In this document: in pieces, positions 47,750 to 56,666 of the stretch | Layout: each line of letters starts with the position of its first letter | Position numbering within the stretch: position 1 is the stretch's first letter | Origin: Pelagibacterales bacterium SAG-MED41 | GTDB taxonomy: Bacteria; Pseudomonadota; Alphaproteobacteria; Pelagibacterales; Pelagibacteraceae | NCBI GenBank assembly: GCA_014653545.1 | Contig: JACWEJ010000004.1 | Span: 1 to 64,000 of the forward strand | Direction: 5' to 3' | DNA length: 64,000 nucleotides | Notes under the pieces: generated by a model | The model's database searches: none | Told to the model about the DNA's origin: nothing | Seen by the model: the letters and a program-made list of their open reading frames with translations, nothing else | Program-made: the position numbers and the translations under genes

Positions 47750-49660
47750 TTATCCTTTTCCACGCCATGGGATCGTTTTATCTATTATTTTTCTTATAGA
47801 AATGTCAAAAATTAGTCCAAGCATTCCCATAATAAATATTGTTATCCAAATTACCTCATATTGGAAATATTTTTTTGCTACGTTTTCTACAAAGCCTACG
47901 CCAGTTGTTCCTGCTAAAAACTCTGCAGCAACTAGAGTTCCCCAACACATTCCTGTAGCTACTCTGATTCCTGTTAAAATTTCCGGAAGCGAATTTGGAA
48001 ATATTACGTGTCTTAAAATTTGCCATTTAGACGCTCCAAGTGAATGAGCAGCATGTATTTTTGATAATTGTGTTCCTGAAGCACCAGCTCTCGCTGAAAT
48101 TATCATGATTGATAATGACACCATAAATAATAAAAAGACTTTTCCAAGATTATCAATTCCTAGGACAGAAATAACTAAAGGAGCCCAAGCTAAAGGAGGA
48201 ACAGGTCTGTATAATTCAATTAAAGGATCGAAGAAACCTTTAGCAAACCTATTTAGACCCATAAACAATCCTAAAGGCACACCAACAATTATCCCTGCTA
48301 CTAGTCCAAGAAAAACTCTTAAAAAAGAGTCCCAGATATGACCAGTAGGGATTGGAATTTTAAATAATTCAAAATCACCAGTAACTAAACTTAATACTTT
48401 ACTCTTAAAGTTTGATTTAATTTCTCCTTGTTCGTTGTGAACTGGATATTTTCCAGGAAGAACGTCAGCAATCCAATCAGGAAGAATAAAACCAATAATT
48501 TTACTAACATCCATCATTTCATACCAAATTAATGGAATTTGTTTAAAACCAACTTTAGGATTTAACATTAGTGTAAATTTATTAATTGTATCTGAAGGTT
48601 TAGGTAACCATCTTCCAGATCCTTGCTCAGAACAGCTAGGTCCACTAGAGATAATAGTTCCAGATGGAAACAGAAGAATATCAATCCATCTCAATCCACC
48701 TTGCTCTTTTTTTTGAATGTTATCAAAAGATACTATTGATGCCTCCATATCTTTTAAAGTATTAGGAGGAAATATACTTGCGTATTCAATTCTTCTGGCA
48801 ATTTTAAGAATATCTTTTGCTAGGGAAGATGAAATTTCATCAGAAGAATCGAATTTAGATCTGTATTCTTTTATTTCTTTTTTAAGATTTTCTAATGTGA
48901 AAGTATATTTTTCATTATGATTTCGTAAATCAAAAAATTCATCGCTTATTGAATTTAATTCTTTCGCAGCAGTTTGAAATTTTAAACCTCTCTCGGTTTT
49001 GGGTATTGAAGGAATTTCAACAGTATTTTCTATCGAGGTGCTTGATGCGCTCCATGTTCCTTCTTGTCCAGCTGCTTGTATTCTTTTAATTTTCTCCTCA
49101 TCACTTTCATTAGCATAATCATTTCTTACAAAATCTTTTGACAAACCATTAATTCTTTCAGTCAGAGTCCTTATATTTTCTTTAGTTTCAAAACTTAGAA
49201 GTTTTTCATTTGTCAGCAATGGAATTGTACTTTTAGTCTCTGTTATAAAATTTAATAGTTCATCTTTATCCTTTTCACTAACTTCTTCTGTATTTTTAAT
49301 TTCAAATATTATTTTATTTAAATTTTCTGTTTCAGTTTCTATGACTGAAGTGCTCTTCAATTGACGTTCATTTATAGGAAAAAGATATTTTAGTGACATT
49401 AAGGACTCATTCACTTTTCCAACCTGACAAAGCTCATTTGCTGATCTTGGGAAGAAAGATTTAGCTATATCCCATGAGTAATAGAGCCAAACTAGTAGTA
49501 AAAAACTACTTCCAACAATTACCCAATGAATTCCACCTTTAGCTCGTTCTGGATTACCAAAAACTGCATCTACTCTTTCTCTCTTGATTAATTTTCTTCC
49601 GTATAAAATACATCCCACAATAGCAAAGAAGAATATGAAAGTAAGAAAACCAGTTATCAT
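47750..49660 (-). CDS. tauC: ABC transporter permease, TauC/SsuC-like, with large N-terminal extension
   Basis: C-terminal about 230 aa is BPD_transp_1 type (GHIWDSFLRVFLGLVAGIIVGVPLGLFMG...EFLAGTTGVGFV); N-terminal about 400 aa carries two TMs and a long charged region. Confidence 0.82.
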   Translation of the reverse strand: MITGFLTFIFFFAIVGCILYGRKLIKRERVDAVFGNPERAKGGIHWVIVGSSFLLLVWLYYSWDIAKSFFPRSANELCQVGKVNESLMSLKYLFPINERQLKSTSVIETETENLNKIIFEIKNTEEVSEKDKDELLNFITETKSTIPLLTNEKLLSFETKENIRTLTERINGLSKDFVRNDYANESDEEKIKRIQAAGQEGTWSASSTSIENTVEIPSIPKTERGLKFQTAAKELNSISDEFFDLRNHNEKYTFTLENLKKEIKEYRSKFDSSDEISSSLAKDILKIARRIEYASIFPPNTLKDMEASIVSFDNIQKKEQGGLRWIDILLFPSGTIISSGPSCSEQGSGRWLPKPSDTINKFTLMLNPKVGFKQIPLIWYEMMDVSKIIGFILPDWIADVLPGKYPVHNEQGEIKSNFKSKVLSLVTGDFELFKIPIPTGHIWDSFLRVFLGLVAGIIVGVPLGLFMGLNRFAKGFFDPLIELYRPVPPLAWAPLVISVLGIDNLGKVFLLFMVSLSIMIISARAGASGTQLSKIHAAHSLGASKWQILRHVIFPNSLPEILTGIRVATGMCWGTLVAAEFLAGTTGVGFVENVAKKYFQYEVIWITIFIMGMLGLIFDISIRKIIDKTIPWRGKG

Positions 49661-50458
49661 TTAAATCTCTTTTCCCATAATCTCTTCTTCCATATCCCAA
49701 ATCATTGAAAGTATTTCCTCTCTTTTGGTGACAAATTCTTTATCATTTTTAATATCTCTTAAATCTTGCTTAAGCCCCATTGATGCAAAAGGTAATTTAT
49801 ATTCTTTATGAATTCTTCCTGGTCTTGGAGCCATTACGTATACTTTTTCACCCAGTAATAATGCTTCCTCAACCGAGTGCGTTATCAGAATAATTGTCTT
49901 ACCTGTTTCTTTCCAAATTTTAAGAACCAAAGATTGCATTTTTTCTCTGGTTAAAGCGTCGAGTGCGCCTAACGGTTCATCCATTAAAATTAAATCTGGA
50001 TCATTTATTAAACATCTCGCTAAAGCTACTCTTTGTTGCATCCCTCCAGATAATTGATAAGTCGGAGTATTACCGAAACCTTTAAGCCCAACTATATCTA
50101 GCCATTCATCTACTTTCTTTTGAGTGAGAGCTTGATCTTGATCTTTCATTCTTAATCCAAAATTTACATTCTCAGCAACAGTAAGCCATTCAAACAAAGC
50201 ACCTTGTTGGAAAACCATACCTCTATCTACACCAGGTCCATTTATTTCTTTATTATTTAAAACAATTTTTCCAGAGGTTGGCCTTATGAAACCTGCTGCA
50301 ATATTAAGTAAAGTTGTTTTTCCACAGCCTGAAGGTCCTAGAACAGTCAGTAATTCTCCTTTTTTAATTGTAAAATTTAAATCTTTAAGAGCGTGAACCG
50401 TTTCTCCTTTAGGAGTTTTAAAAATCATATTTAGATCGTGAGAAACTAGATCACTCAT
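49661..50458 (-). CDS. tauB: ABC transporter ATP-binding protein, TauB/SsuB-like
   Basis: Walker A GPSGCGKTTLLN, signature LSGGMQQRVALARCL, Walker B LILMDEPLGALD. Confidence 0.9.
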   Translation of the reverse strand: MSDLVSHDLNMIFKTPKGETVHALKDLNFTIKKGELLTVLGPSGCGKTTLLNIAAGFIRPTSGKIVLNNKEINGPGVDRGMVFQQGALFEWLTVAENVNFGLRMKDQDQALTQKKVDEWLDIVGLKGFGNTPTYQLSGGMQQRVALARCLINDPDLILMDEPLGALDALTREKMQSLVLKIWKETGKTIILITHSVEEALLLGEKVYVMAPRPGRIHKEYKLPFASMGLKQDLRDIKNDKEFVTKREEILSMIWDMEEEIMGKEI

Positions 50459-50486
50459 AAGATAACTATATTAGATATTTAGAAAA

Positions 50487-50520
50487 AAAAATAGGCACCA
50501 ATTGATTTGATTGGCGCCTA
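50487..50520 (-). terminator. Intrinsic terminator between tauA and tauB
   Basis: On minus strand TAGGCGCCAAT-N7-ATTGGTGCCTA followed by TTTTTTTT. Confidence 0.87.
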
Positions 50521-50536
50521 TAATTTCGTTCAAGAA

Positions 50537-51475
50537 CTACGGTATAAACTTAGTAGTTACAGTACCTCTTGGAGTATCAAATCCTTTTAAGAATTTAGAA
50601 AGATTTCCACTCTTCATTGATTTTTTAGTCTCTTTTGGTGTTAAGAATTTAAAGCCACTTAAAGTGTCATTCATGTCAGCAACTTTCATTTCTGACTCTT
50701 TTGACATAGCTTTTAAATCACTTTTACCACTTCTAAATCTGTCATTAGCTTCGTGTGTTAACTCAACAAAAGATTTCACCATACCTGGATTCTCTTTCAT
50801 GAATTTATTTGTAACAGAAACAATATCTATTCCCATGATACCGCCCGCACGTGCTTCATCAACTGATAAAAGTCTTGAACCAACAGCTGTTGCAGATTTA
50901 ATAGAGTTACCTCCAAATAAACATGCCATAACAACATCACCGCTTACAAGTGCTGCAGCTCCTTCTTCAGGGTCCATTGCTATGATTTCCATTTTTTTTC
51001 TGTCAGCACCAACCATTTTCATACTTTCAGTAAAAACATACTCAGCCATAGTTCCTAAAGGAACTGCAACTTTTTTACCTTCAAGTTCAGAGGCGTTAGC
51101 TTTAGTAATACCAGATTTGTTAGAAGTAACACATGTAGTTCCTCCCATTCCGTATTCCATCGCTACGTCTACCAAACTAATTGGAGCTTTAGCTTTTACA
51201 GCATTGATGTAAGGCATTAAACCTTGTGAGTAAGAGATATCAATATCTCCTGCTAACATGGCATCAGTCATTGCAACACCGTTGGAAAAGTTTGTCCATT
51301 TTACTGGTACGCCAAGTGCTTTTGAATATGCTTTCTTATTCATGTCCTCAAGATTTGGAGATGGCCACTCCAAAAAGTACGCAACCCTTACTTCTTTTGC
51401 AGCTGAGTTAGCTACTGTAGCAGTTAGAGTAAACGCAAATAAAATCCCAAGAACTGTACTAATTATTTTTTTCAT
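50537..51475 (-). CDS. tauA: Taurine-type ABC substrate-binding protein
   Basis: Signal peptide; KEVRVAYFLEWPSPNLEDMNKKAYSKALGVPVKWTNFSNGVAMTDAMLAGDIDISYSQG, NMT1/TauA-like; divergent from Tpa-like gene. Confidence 0.85.
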   Translation of the reverse strand: MKKIISTVLGILFAFTLTATVANSAAKEVRVAYFLEWPSPNLEDMNKKAYSKALGVPVKWTNFSNGVAMTDAMLAGDIDISYSQGLMPYINAVKAKAPISLVDVAMEYGMGGTTCVTSNKSGITKANASELEGKKVAVPLGTMAEYVFTESMKMVGADRKKMEIIAMDPEEGAAALVSGDVVMACLFGGNSIKSATAVGSRLLSVDEARAGGIMGIDIVSVTNKFMKENPGMVKSFVELTHEANDRFRSGKSDLKAMSKESEMKVADMNDTLSGFKFLTPKETKKSMKSGNLSKFLKGFDTPRGTVTTKFIP

Positions 51476-51570
51476 AGTTCTCCCATATGGTTTGTTAATT
51501 ATTAAGATTTAAAATTAAATTTTTATTGAAGTAAATAGCAACAATACGAAATTTAGATATGTTTAGTTTT

Positions 51571-51633
51571 CAACCCCTTCTAAAGAGTAACCAAAAGGTG
51601 CTCTTTTTAGGTTCAATTAGGGGTTGTATACAA
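51571..51633. promoter_or_regulatory. Nested inverted repeats and TTGTATACAA palindrome in the tauA/tpa divergent region
   Basis: CAACCCCT (51571-51578)/AGGGGTTG (51619-51626), AAAGAG (51582-51587)/CTCTTT (51601-51606), TTGTATACAA at 51624-51633. Confidence 0.5.
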
Positions 51634-51656
51634 TATTTCTTGATTTAATTTAGCAA

Positions 51657-53021
51657 ATGTCTACTAGTTTGTTTATGAGTTCATCAAACAGAACAAACAT
51701 ACCAAACTCTTTAAATGAGCATTGGATGCCATTTACAGACAATAAAACGTTTAAAAAAAATCCAAGATTAATTACGGATGCTAAAGGTGTTTACTTAACA
51801 AATCATCAAGGTAAAAAAATGATCGATGCAAGTTCAGGATTGTTTTGCAACCCTTTAGGTCACGGAAGAAAAGAAATTACTGAAGCAGTCTCAAAACAAT
51901 TAGACAAATTAGATTATTGCCAACCATTTAATCAAGGTTACGGTGGCTCATTTGAATTAGCTACTAGAATAGCGAAAAAAACACCAGAGGGAATTAATAG
52001 AATTTTCTATACTATTTGCGGTTCAACAGCTGTTGAAACGGCAATAAAAATTGCCATTGCATATCATAGAGCAAAAGGAGACTCGAAGAGATTTAGATTT
52101 GTTGGTCGTGAAAGAGGTTATCACGGTATGAACATTGGTGCCACTACTGTTGGTGGCATGATCAATAACATAAAAACATTTGCTAGCGTTTTAATGCCTG
52201 GTGTTCAGCATATGAGACACACTCATCTACCAGAACATAAATTCGTTAAAGGACAGCCTGACACGGGAGTTGAGATGGCAGAAGATCTTGAGAGAATAGC
52301 AATGAATTTTGGCGGAGAAAATATTGCTGCTTGCATCGTGGAGCCAATTGCAGGTTCTACAGGAACATTAATACCTCCAAAGGGTTATCTAAAAAGGATC
52401 AGAGAAATCTGTGATAAGCACGGGATACTTTTAATTTTTGATGAAGTAATAACTGGTTGGGGAAGAACAGGTTCCGCTTTTGCATCACAAGAGTTTGGTG
52501 TTACTCCGGACATGATTACAATGGCAAAAGCTACAACAAATGGAGTTATTCCAATGGGCGTAGTAGCTGTCAAAGAAGAAATGTATGATGCAGTATTAGA
52601 CTCATCATCCTCAAATCCTGAGGGAACTCCAGAATTATTTCACGGCTATACTTATTCAGGAATTCCAGCTGCAGTAGCTGCAGGTTTAGCTGTTCAAGAT
52701 ATTTTTGACAAGGAAGATATATTTAATAGAGCAAAAGAAATGTCACCATATTTGCAGGACGGACTGCATTCTCTAAAAGATTTAAAAGAAGTTGTAAGTA
52801 TAAGAGGTTATGGAATGATGGGCGGTATAGAAATGAGAATGAAAGATAAGCCTGGTAAAGCAGGATTTCAGACATTTAAACATTGTTATGACGCTGGAGT
52901 AAATTTTAAAAACACCGGAGACTCACTAATTATTGCACCTCAATTTATATGTGAAAAAAAACATATAGACGAAATTATAGATAAATTAAGAACGGGTATT
53001 TCAAATTACTCAAAATCATAA
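51657..53021 (+). CDS. tpa: Taurine:pyruvate aminotransferase-like class III aminotransferase
   Basis: EHWMPFTDNKTFKKNPRLI, ILIFDEVITGWGRTGSAFASQEFGVTPDMITMAKATTNGVIPMGVV; beside tauABC and ald. Confidence 0.82.
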   Translation: MSTSLFMSSSNRTNIPNSLNEHWMPFTDNKTFKKNPRLITDAKGVYLTNHQGKKMIDASSGLFCNPLGHGRKEITEAVSKQLDKLDYCQPFNQGYGGSFELATRIAKKTPEGINRIFYTICGSTAVETAIKIAIAYHRAKGDSKRFRFVGRERGYHGMNIGATTVGGMINNIKTFASVLMPGVQHMRHTHLPEHKFVKGQPDTGVEMAEDLERIAMNFGGENIAACIVEPIAGSTGTLIPPKGYLKRIREICDKHGILLIFDEVITGWGRTGSAFASQEFGVTPDMITMAKATTNGVIPMGVVAVKEEMYDAVLDSSSSNPEGTPELFHGYTYSGIPAAVAAGLAVQDIFDKEDIFNRAKEMSPYLQDGLHSLKDLKEVVSIRGYGMMGGIEMRMKDKPGKAGFQTFKHCYDAGVNFKNTGDSLIIAPQFICEKKHIDEIIDKLRTGISNYSKS

Positions 53022-54140
53022 ATGATCATCGGAGTTCCAAAAGAGATCAAGCTTCAAGAGCATAGAATCGGATTGACCCCAGATAGTGTAAAAACACTTA
53101 CAAATAAAAAACATGAAGTATTAGTTGAGAATAATGGAGGGTTTGAAGCAGGTTTTACAAATGAAGACTACTTAAAATCTGGAGCAAAAATAATTAAAAC
53201 TCCTGAAGAAATTTTTAAAAAAGCAGAGTTAATTGTTAAAGTAAAAGAACCTCAGATGAATGAAGTAAAGATGATAAGAGAGGATCAAATCATTTATACT
53301 TATCTGCATTTAGCTGCTGCAAAAGAATTAACTTTAGGTTTGATGCAAACAAAGTCTATTTGTATAGCATATGAAACTGTAACAGATGACGATGGCCGAT
53401 TGCCTTTACTAGCCCCCATGAGTGCTGTTGCAGGAAGAATGTCAATTCAAGCTGGTGCTCACGCTTTAGAAAAAAATCAAAATGGTAGAGGTTTATTGAT
53501 TGGAGGTGCGCCAGGAGTAGATTCTGCAAATGTAGTTATATTGGGTGGAGGAGTTGTTGGAGAAAATGCTGCTATTATTGCAACAGGAATGAGGGGGAAT
53601 GTTTATGTAGTTGATAAATCAAAAAAAAGATTAAAAGAATTACACGAACAATTTGGAGATAAAATTATTCCAACAGAAAGTGACAAGACAGATTTAAAAA
53701 AATTAATTTCAAAATGTGATTTATTAGTTGGTGGAGTTTTAATTCCAGGAGCTGAAGCGCCAAAATTAGTTACAAAAGAAATGATAAAATCAATGAAAAG
53801 AGGTTCGGTAGTAGTTGATGTTGCTATAGATCAAGGAGGATGTATAGAAACAAGCAAACCAACGACTCATGCAAATCCTACTTACCTAGTTGATGATGTA
53901 GTTCATTATTGTGTAGCAAACATGCCAGGTGGAGTTCCTAGAACCTCAACTATGGCACTGAATAAAGCTACATTGCCTCTACTACTAAAACTGGCAGATC
54001 AAGGTTATAGAAAAACGTTAATAGAAAATAAAAATTATTTAGCAGGTTTAAATATTTATAAAGGTAAAATTACTTATAAAGGCGTATCTGATGCGTTAAA
54101 TCTAGAGCTGAATGATGCATACGATCTAGTTAATAGTTAA
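53022..54140 (+). CDS. ald: Alanine dehydrogenase
   Basis: MIIGVPKEIKLQEHRIGLTPDSVKTL, VVILGGGVVGENAAIIATGM, AIDQGGCIETSKPTTHANPTYLVDDVVHYCVANMPGGVPRTST. Confidence 0.94.
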   Translation: MIIGVPKEIKLQEHRIGLTPDSVKTLTNKKHEVLVENNGGFEAGFTNEDYLKSGAKIIKTPEEIFKKAELIVKVKEPQMNEVKMIREDQIIYTYLHLAAAKELTLGLMQTKSICIAYETVTDDDGRLPLLAPMSAVAGRMSIQAGAHALEKNQNGRGLLIGGAPGVDSANVVILGGGVVGENAAIIATGMRGNVYVVDKSKKRLKELHEQFGDKIIPTESDKTDLKKLISKCDLLVGGVLIPGAEAPKLVTKEMIKSMKRGSVVVDVAIDQGGCIETSKPTTHANPTYLVDDVVHYCVANMPGGVPRTSTMALNKATLPLLLKLADQGYRKTLIENKNYLAGLNIYKGKITYKGVSDALNLELNDAYDLVNS

Positions 54141-54229
54141 TTTACTCATTATGGGCTAATTTATTTTTAATAACCCATTTTGCTCTTTTATAACATTTCA
54201 AAAGACGTAAGATCTGATTTAATTGAAAC

Positions 54230-54412
54230 ATGAGCACAACTTTCAATTCAGAAAAACAAGATAATAGCTACACATCCCATAACAAAGTCAAAGTTACAGA
54301 TCTTTTATCAAGATTGAATGAGGAAAAAAGAATTGAAAAAAAAAGAAATCTAGCTCTGGGTGTTGCAGCTGTATCTGCTGTAACAGTTTTTGGTATAATT
54401 CTTACTATTTAA
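54230..54412 (+). CDS. 60-aa single-TM protein of unknown function
   Basis: C-terminal hydrophobic stretch LALGVAAVSAVTVFGIILTI. Confidence 0.45.
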   Translation: MSTTFNSEKQDNSYTSHNKVKVTDLLSRLNEEKRIEKKRNLALGVAAVSAVTVFGIILTI

Positions 54413-54489
54413 TTTACTATTTTTAGCAATTTTCAACATTAACTAAAATGATGATTTAGTTAGTTAAATATATTATAAACTTCGCAATT

Positions 54490-54566
54490 GGCGAGGTAGC
54501 TCAGTTGGTTAGAGCACAGGACTCATAAGCCTGGGGTCGGCGGTTCGAATCCGCCCCTCGCTACCA
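54490..54566 (+). tRNA. tRNA-Met (CAT), probably elongator; tRNA-Ile2 not excluded
   Basis: 77-nt cloverleaf GGCGAGGTAGCTCAGTTGGTTAGAGCACAGGACTCATAAGCCTGGGGTCGGCGGTTCGAATCCGCCCCTCGCTACCA; anticodon CAT; encoded CCA. Confidence 0.95.
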
Positions 54567-54577
54567 ATAAAAACTAT

Positions 54578-55108
54578 TTAAAGATATTTAATGCGTGCTT
54601 TAAATTTAGCAAAAGTCATTAATTGACGATCTTTTTTTGAAACATTTATTTTTTTTGGTAGTTTCAAATTTATGTCAGGATCATCAAATATAATTCCATT
54701 TTCTGCTTTTGGATTATAATAATCATCTAATTTATAATAAATTATATTTTCTCTTTCATAGCTTAAATAAGCATGAGCAAATCCAGCTGGTATAAAAAGT
54801 CCTAATGAGTTTTTTTTTGACAAAACAATACTAAATTTTTTTCCAAAAGTTTTTGAATTTTTTCTTAAATCGATAACGATATCTAAAATTTTACCTTTGA
54901 TCACATTTACAAATTTAGATTGCTTATTTTTAGTTTGAAAATGAAAACCTCTAAACACATTTTTTTTTGAAGTTGTACAATATTCAAAAACAAATTTTTT
55001 ATTTAAAATTTTTTTATTGAACGTTTCTCTTAAAGTTCCCCTACTATCAATATTATTTTTTTGTTTAACTATTACTAAATCTTTTATTAATGTCTTTTTT
55101 ACAATCAT
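54578..55108 (-). CDS. rfbC: dTDP-4-dehydrorhamnose 3,5-epimerase-like
   Basis: RGTLRETFNKK, FRGFHFQTKNKQSKFVNVIKGKILDIVIDLR, FIPAGFAHAYL. Confidence 0.85.
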   Translation of the reverse strand: MIVKKTLIKDLVIVKQKNNIDSRGTLRETFNKKILNKKFVFEYCTTSKKNVFRGFHFQTKNKQSKFVNVIKGKILDIVIDLRKNSKTFGKKFSIVLSKKNSLGLFIPAGFAHAYLSYERENIIYYKLDDYYNPKAENGIIFDDPDINLKLPKKINVSKKDRQLMTFAKFKARIKYL

Positions 55109-55797
55109 AATCTTATTATTTTTTTTAATTTTTTTAAACTCATGTCAGTTCTTTTTGGAAATTCACCTTTAGAAAAAATTTTCCTCAATTTTTTATTGTT
55201 TTTTTTTGCAAATTTATAAATCGTCTGACTTGGCCCTCCTATATTGATAATACCTTTTTTGTTAAGCACCCTTAAGATTATTTTAGCAGCATCTTCTTGA
55301 TAGATAAAATTTGACTTTACGTTCGCATAAGCTTTTTTATGAATAAAAGGTTTTTCTGTCATACACAACCTTATGACTAGAGAATTTTTATACATCTGAA
55401 CTGCACATTCACCACCTAACTTAGACCATGAATAATTATTCCATGGTTTAAGTGCATCTTCCTCATTATAATTTCCTTTTGTTCCCGGATAAACATAGCT
55501 TGTAGATAGATAAACAATCTTAATATTACGTTTTGATGCTTCTTTAACTAAATTACAAGTCCCAACAATATTAAGATCAATACTCTTTATTATATCTTTG
55601 TTATGAATATCCATAGGTCTAGATAACCCAGCTAAATGTAAAACATGAGTAGGTTTAAATTTTTTGAAATTTTTAGAAATAGAGATAGGTGATAAAATAT
55701 CAAGTTGTTTTTTATTAGTAAAAATAAATTTATTATTTATTTTTTTTAAGATTTTTCCAAATCTCCCATCAGATCCTGTAATAAGAATTCTTAACAT
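55105..55797 (-). CDS. RfbD-like/NAD-dependent sugar epimerase (dTDP-4-dehydrorhamnose reductase-like)
   Basis: ILITGSDGRFGKIL, YLSTSYVYPGTKGNYNEEDALKPWNNYSWSKLGGE. Confidence 0.75.
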   Translation of the reverse strand: MLRILITGSDGRFGKILKKINNKFIFTNKKQLDILSPISISKNFKKFKPTHVLHLAGLSRPMDIHNKDIIKSIDLNIVGTCNLVKEASKRNIKIVYLSTSYVYPGTKGNYNEEDALKPWNNYSWSKLGGECAVQMYKNSLVIRLCMTEKPFIHKKAYANVKSNFIYQEDAAKIILRVLNKKGIINIGGPSQTIYKFAKKNNKKLRKIFSKGEFPKRTDMSLKKLKKIIRL

Positions 55798-56666
55798 TAA
55801 ACGATTAAAGATTGAAGGTATTTAGAATAATTACATTTACCATAGAAATTTATAGCATTTTTCATTTGTTTTTTGTTTATCCATTTATTTTTAAAAGCCA
55901 CCTCTTCAATACATCCAATTTTTAAGCCTTTTTTGCTTTCTATATTTGACACAAAATTTGAAGCACGGTAAAAACTTTTTATATCTCCTGTATCTAACCA
56001 CAAACTCCCATTACCAATAAATTCTGCTTTTAACTTATTTAACTTTTTGTAAAATTTTAGCAAATCAATTATTTCTAACTCGCCCCTTTTTGAGGGTTTA
56101 AGTTTTTTTGTTAGATTAATTACTTGATTATCAAAAAAATAAAGACCAGTGACAGCAAACTTTGAATTAGTTTTTTTTGGCTTTTCAACCAAATTTATAA
56201 CTTTTTTATTCTTATCGATTGTTGCTATGCCGTAAAGACTAGGCTTTTTTACAGGGTGAATAAAAATCTTTACTCCTGAGTCTAAATTAATATTTTTTCT
56301 TAAAATTTTTGAAAGATTTTTACCATAAAAAAAATTATCACCTAAGATAAGTGAAACACTATCATTTCCAATAAATTTTTTGCCTATTGTAAATGCTTGA
56401 GGTAATCCACCGGGTTTAGCTTGCTCTTTGTATTTAATTGATATTCCTAGATTATTTTTTTCAGGTAAAATTTTTCTAAATTGTTTTAGTTGACCTTTGT
56501 TGACAATAATAAGTATTCTTTTTATACCAATCGACATCAAAACAGATAAAGGATAAAATATAAGTGGTTTATCGTATAAAGGTAAGAGTTGCTTATTTAC
56601 AGATAATGTAAGAGGACTCATTCTCAAACCTCTGCCACCAGCTAATATAATTCCTTTTCTAATCAT
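55797..56666 (-). CDS. rfbA: Glucose-1-phosphate thymidylyltransferase
   Basis: KGIILAGGRGLRMSPLTLSVNKQLLPLYDKPLIFYPLS. Confidence 0.92.
   Translation of the reverse strand: MIRKGIILAGGRGLRMSPLTLSVNKQLLPLYDKPLIFYPLSVLMSIGIKRILIIVNKGQLKQFRKILPEKNNLGISIKYKEQAKPGGLPQAFTIGKKFIGNDSVSLILGDNFFYGKNLSKILRKNINLDSGVKIFIHPVKKPSLYGIATIDKNKKVINLVEKPKKTNSKFAVTGLYFFDNQVINLTKKLKPSKRGELEIIDLLKFYKKLNKLKAEFIGNGSLWLDTGDIKSFYRASNFVSNIESKKGLKIGCIEEVAFKNKWINKKQMKNAINFYGKCNYSKYLQSLIV

Noticed and set aside
47802-48341. Plus-strand ORFs opposite tauC core
   Set aside because: Antisense shadow ORFs over the conserved permease domain.
50511-51212. 233-aa plus-strand ORF opposite tauA (and 51226-51411, 51258-51512)
   Set aside because: Antisense to a clear periplasmic-binding protein gene; composition typical of antisense frames.
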